Source of the DNA: Firmicutes bacterium UBA1535 | GTDB taxonomy: Bacteria > Bacillota > Clostridia > Tissierellales > Sedimentibacteraceae | Direction of reading: 5' to 3' | Assembly: GCA_002323775.1 (NCBI GenBank) | Contig: DCPV01000183.1 | Location: 1-7,869 of the forward strand | Length of the DNA stretch: 7,869 nucleotides | In this document: one piece after another, positions 7,401 through 7,869 of the stretch | Position numbering within the stretch: the stretch's first letter is position 1 | Layout: each line of letters opens with the position of its first letter | Position numbers and translations under genes: made by a program | Notes under the pieces: generated by a model | What the model saw: only the letters and a program-made list of their open reading frames with translations | What the model was told of the DNA's origin: nothing | The model's database searches: none

Positions 7401-7869
7401 TTAAAATTCCTGTTCTGTCCTCGCAATAATCTCATCCTGCAAGGCTTGTTCAAGATTGTTGAAATGGTCACTATATCCCGCCACTCTTACTATTAAATCC
7501 TTGTATTCATCAGGATTTTTCTGTGCCTCTAACAGTGTTTTCTTTTCTATAACATTAAATTGAATATGATGTCCTCCCATTCTGAAATACGACCTTATTA
7601 AAGCCGATACATTGTTAAGTCCTTTTTCTCCATTTATAGATGATGGAGTGAATTTTTGGTTTAGCAATGTTCCTCCGGTACGTTCATGGTCCATCTTAGA
7701 CGCTGATTTTATAACAGCAGTCGGTCCATTTACATCTGCTCCCTTTTCCGGTGAAATTCCATCAGTTAGCGGTTTCCCTGAAAGTCTGCCATTTGGAGTA
7801 GCTCCTGTCATAGAGCCAAAATATATATGACAGGTTGTCGGAAGCATATCTATATGGTATTTCCCTCCA
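7401..7869 (-). CDS. Glycyl radical enzyme, C-terminal 155 residues (HypD-like; 5' part outside window)
   Basis: The frame stays open to the right edge and reads GGKYHIDMLPTTCHIYFG, so the internal methionine at 7845-7847 is not the start. The radical-bearing glycine is in LIVRVAGYSDHF (codon 7476-7478), 24 residues before the C-terminus, as usual for pyruvate formate-lyase-like enzymes. GPTAVIKSASKMDH, GGTLLNQKFTP, GGHHIQFNV and LQDEIIARTEQEF follow the family's C-terminal lobe. GGTLLNQKFTP fits trans-4-hydroxy-L-proline dehydratase (HypD) better, as I remember the families, than glycerol dehydratase (GTLFNMKFHP) or choline TMA-lyase (GMLHNFKF). The substrate-pocket residues of the barrel and the catalytic Cys loop are outside the window, so the substrate is not proven. 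Such enzymes act in the cytoplasm, are oxygen-sensitive and need a radical-SAM activase. That gene is not immediately downstream, because the next gene is convergent; it may lie upstream, beyond the window. Confidence 0.93.
   Translation of the reverse strand, partial: GGKYHIDMLPTTCHIYFGSMTGATPNGRLSGKPLTDGISPEKGADVNGPTAVIKSASKMDHERTGGTLLNQKFTPSSINGEKGLNNVSALIRSYFRMGGHHIQFNVIEKKTLLEAQKNPDEYKDLIVRVAGYSDHFNNLEQALQDEIIARTEQEF

Noticed and set aside
7612..7830. Plus-strand 72-codon ORF opposite the glycyl radical enzyme
   Set aside because: It is antisense to conserved GPTAVIKS and TGATPNGR coding sequence and has no independent support.

Overview
The window is AT-rich DNA with Clostridia-like genes, strong AGGAGG-type ribosome binding sites and an oxygen-sensitive glycyl radical enzyme. 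This suggests an anaerobic low-GC Firmicute (Clostridia or Tissierellia). The genus cannot be fixed from the sequence; a Sedimentibacter-like, amino-acid-fermenting organism is only a guess.

Layout. (1) Positions 1-3965 hold a minus-strand lower-glycolysis cluster in the order gap, a single-ORF pgk-tpi fusion, gpmI. gpmI runs off the left edge. Together they take triose phosphates to 2-phosphoglycerate: TPI interconverts DHAP and GAP, GAPDH makes 1,3-bisphosphoglycerate, PGK makes ATP and 3-phosphoglycerate, and the cofactor-independent mutase makes 2-phosphoglycerate. A stem-loop sits between gap and pgk-tpi. No cggR-like regulator gene is present upstream of gap. (2) Positions 3966-4477 form a 512-bp AT-rich divergent spacer. 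It holds a good gap promoter whose -35 lies inside a near-perfect palindrome, and a plus-strand promoter whose -10 lies inside a different palindrome. (3) Positions 4478-7246 encode a secreted M6 (immune inhibitor A-type) zinc metalloprotease of 922 residues, complete with signal peptide. (4) Positions 7247-7400 form a convergent spacer with one strong hairpin that can serve as a terminator for both flanking genes. (5) Positions 7401-7869 hold the C-terminal part of a minus-strand glycyl radical enzyme, resembling trans-4-hydroxyproline dehydratase, cut by the right edge.

The glycolytic genes clearly form one pathway and probably one operon. The protease and the glycyl radical enzyme look like separate transcription units; together they would fit a protein- and amino-acid-degrading lifestyle, which is inference. 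I do not see an undescribed multi-gene system here. The points most worth following are the pgk-tpi fusion and its junction, and the two promoter palindromes.
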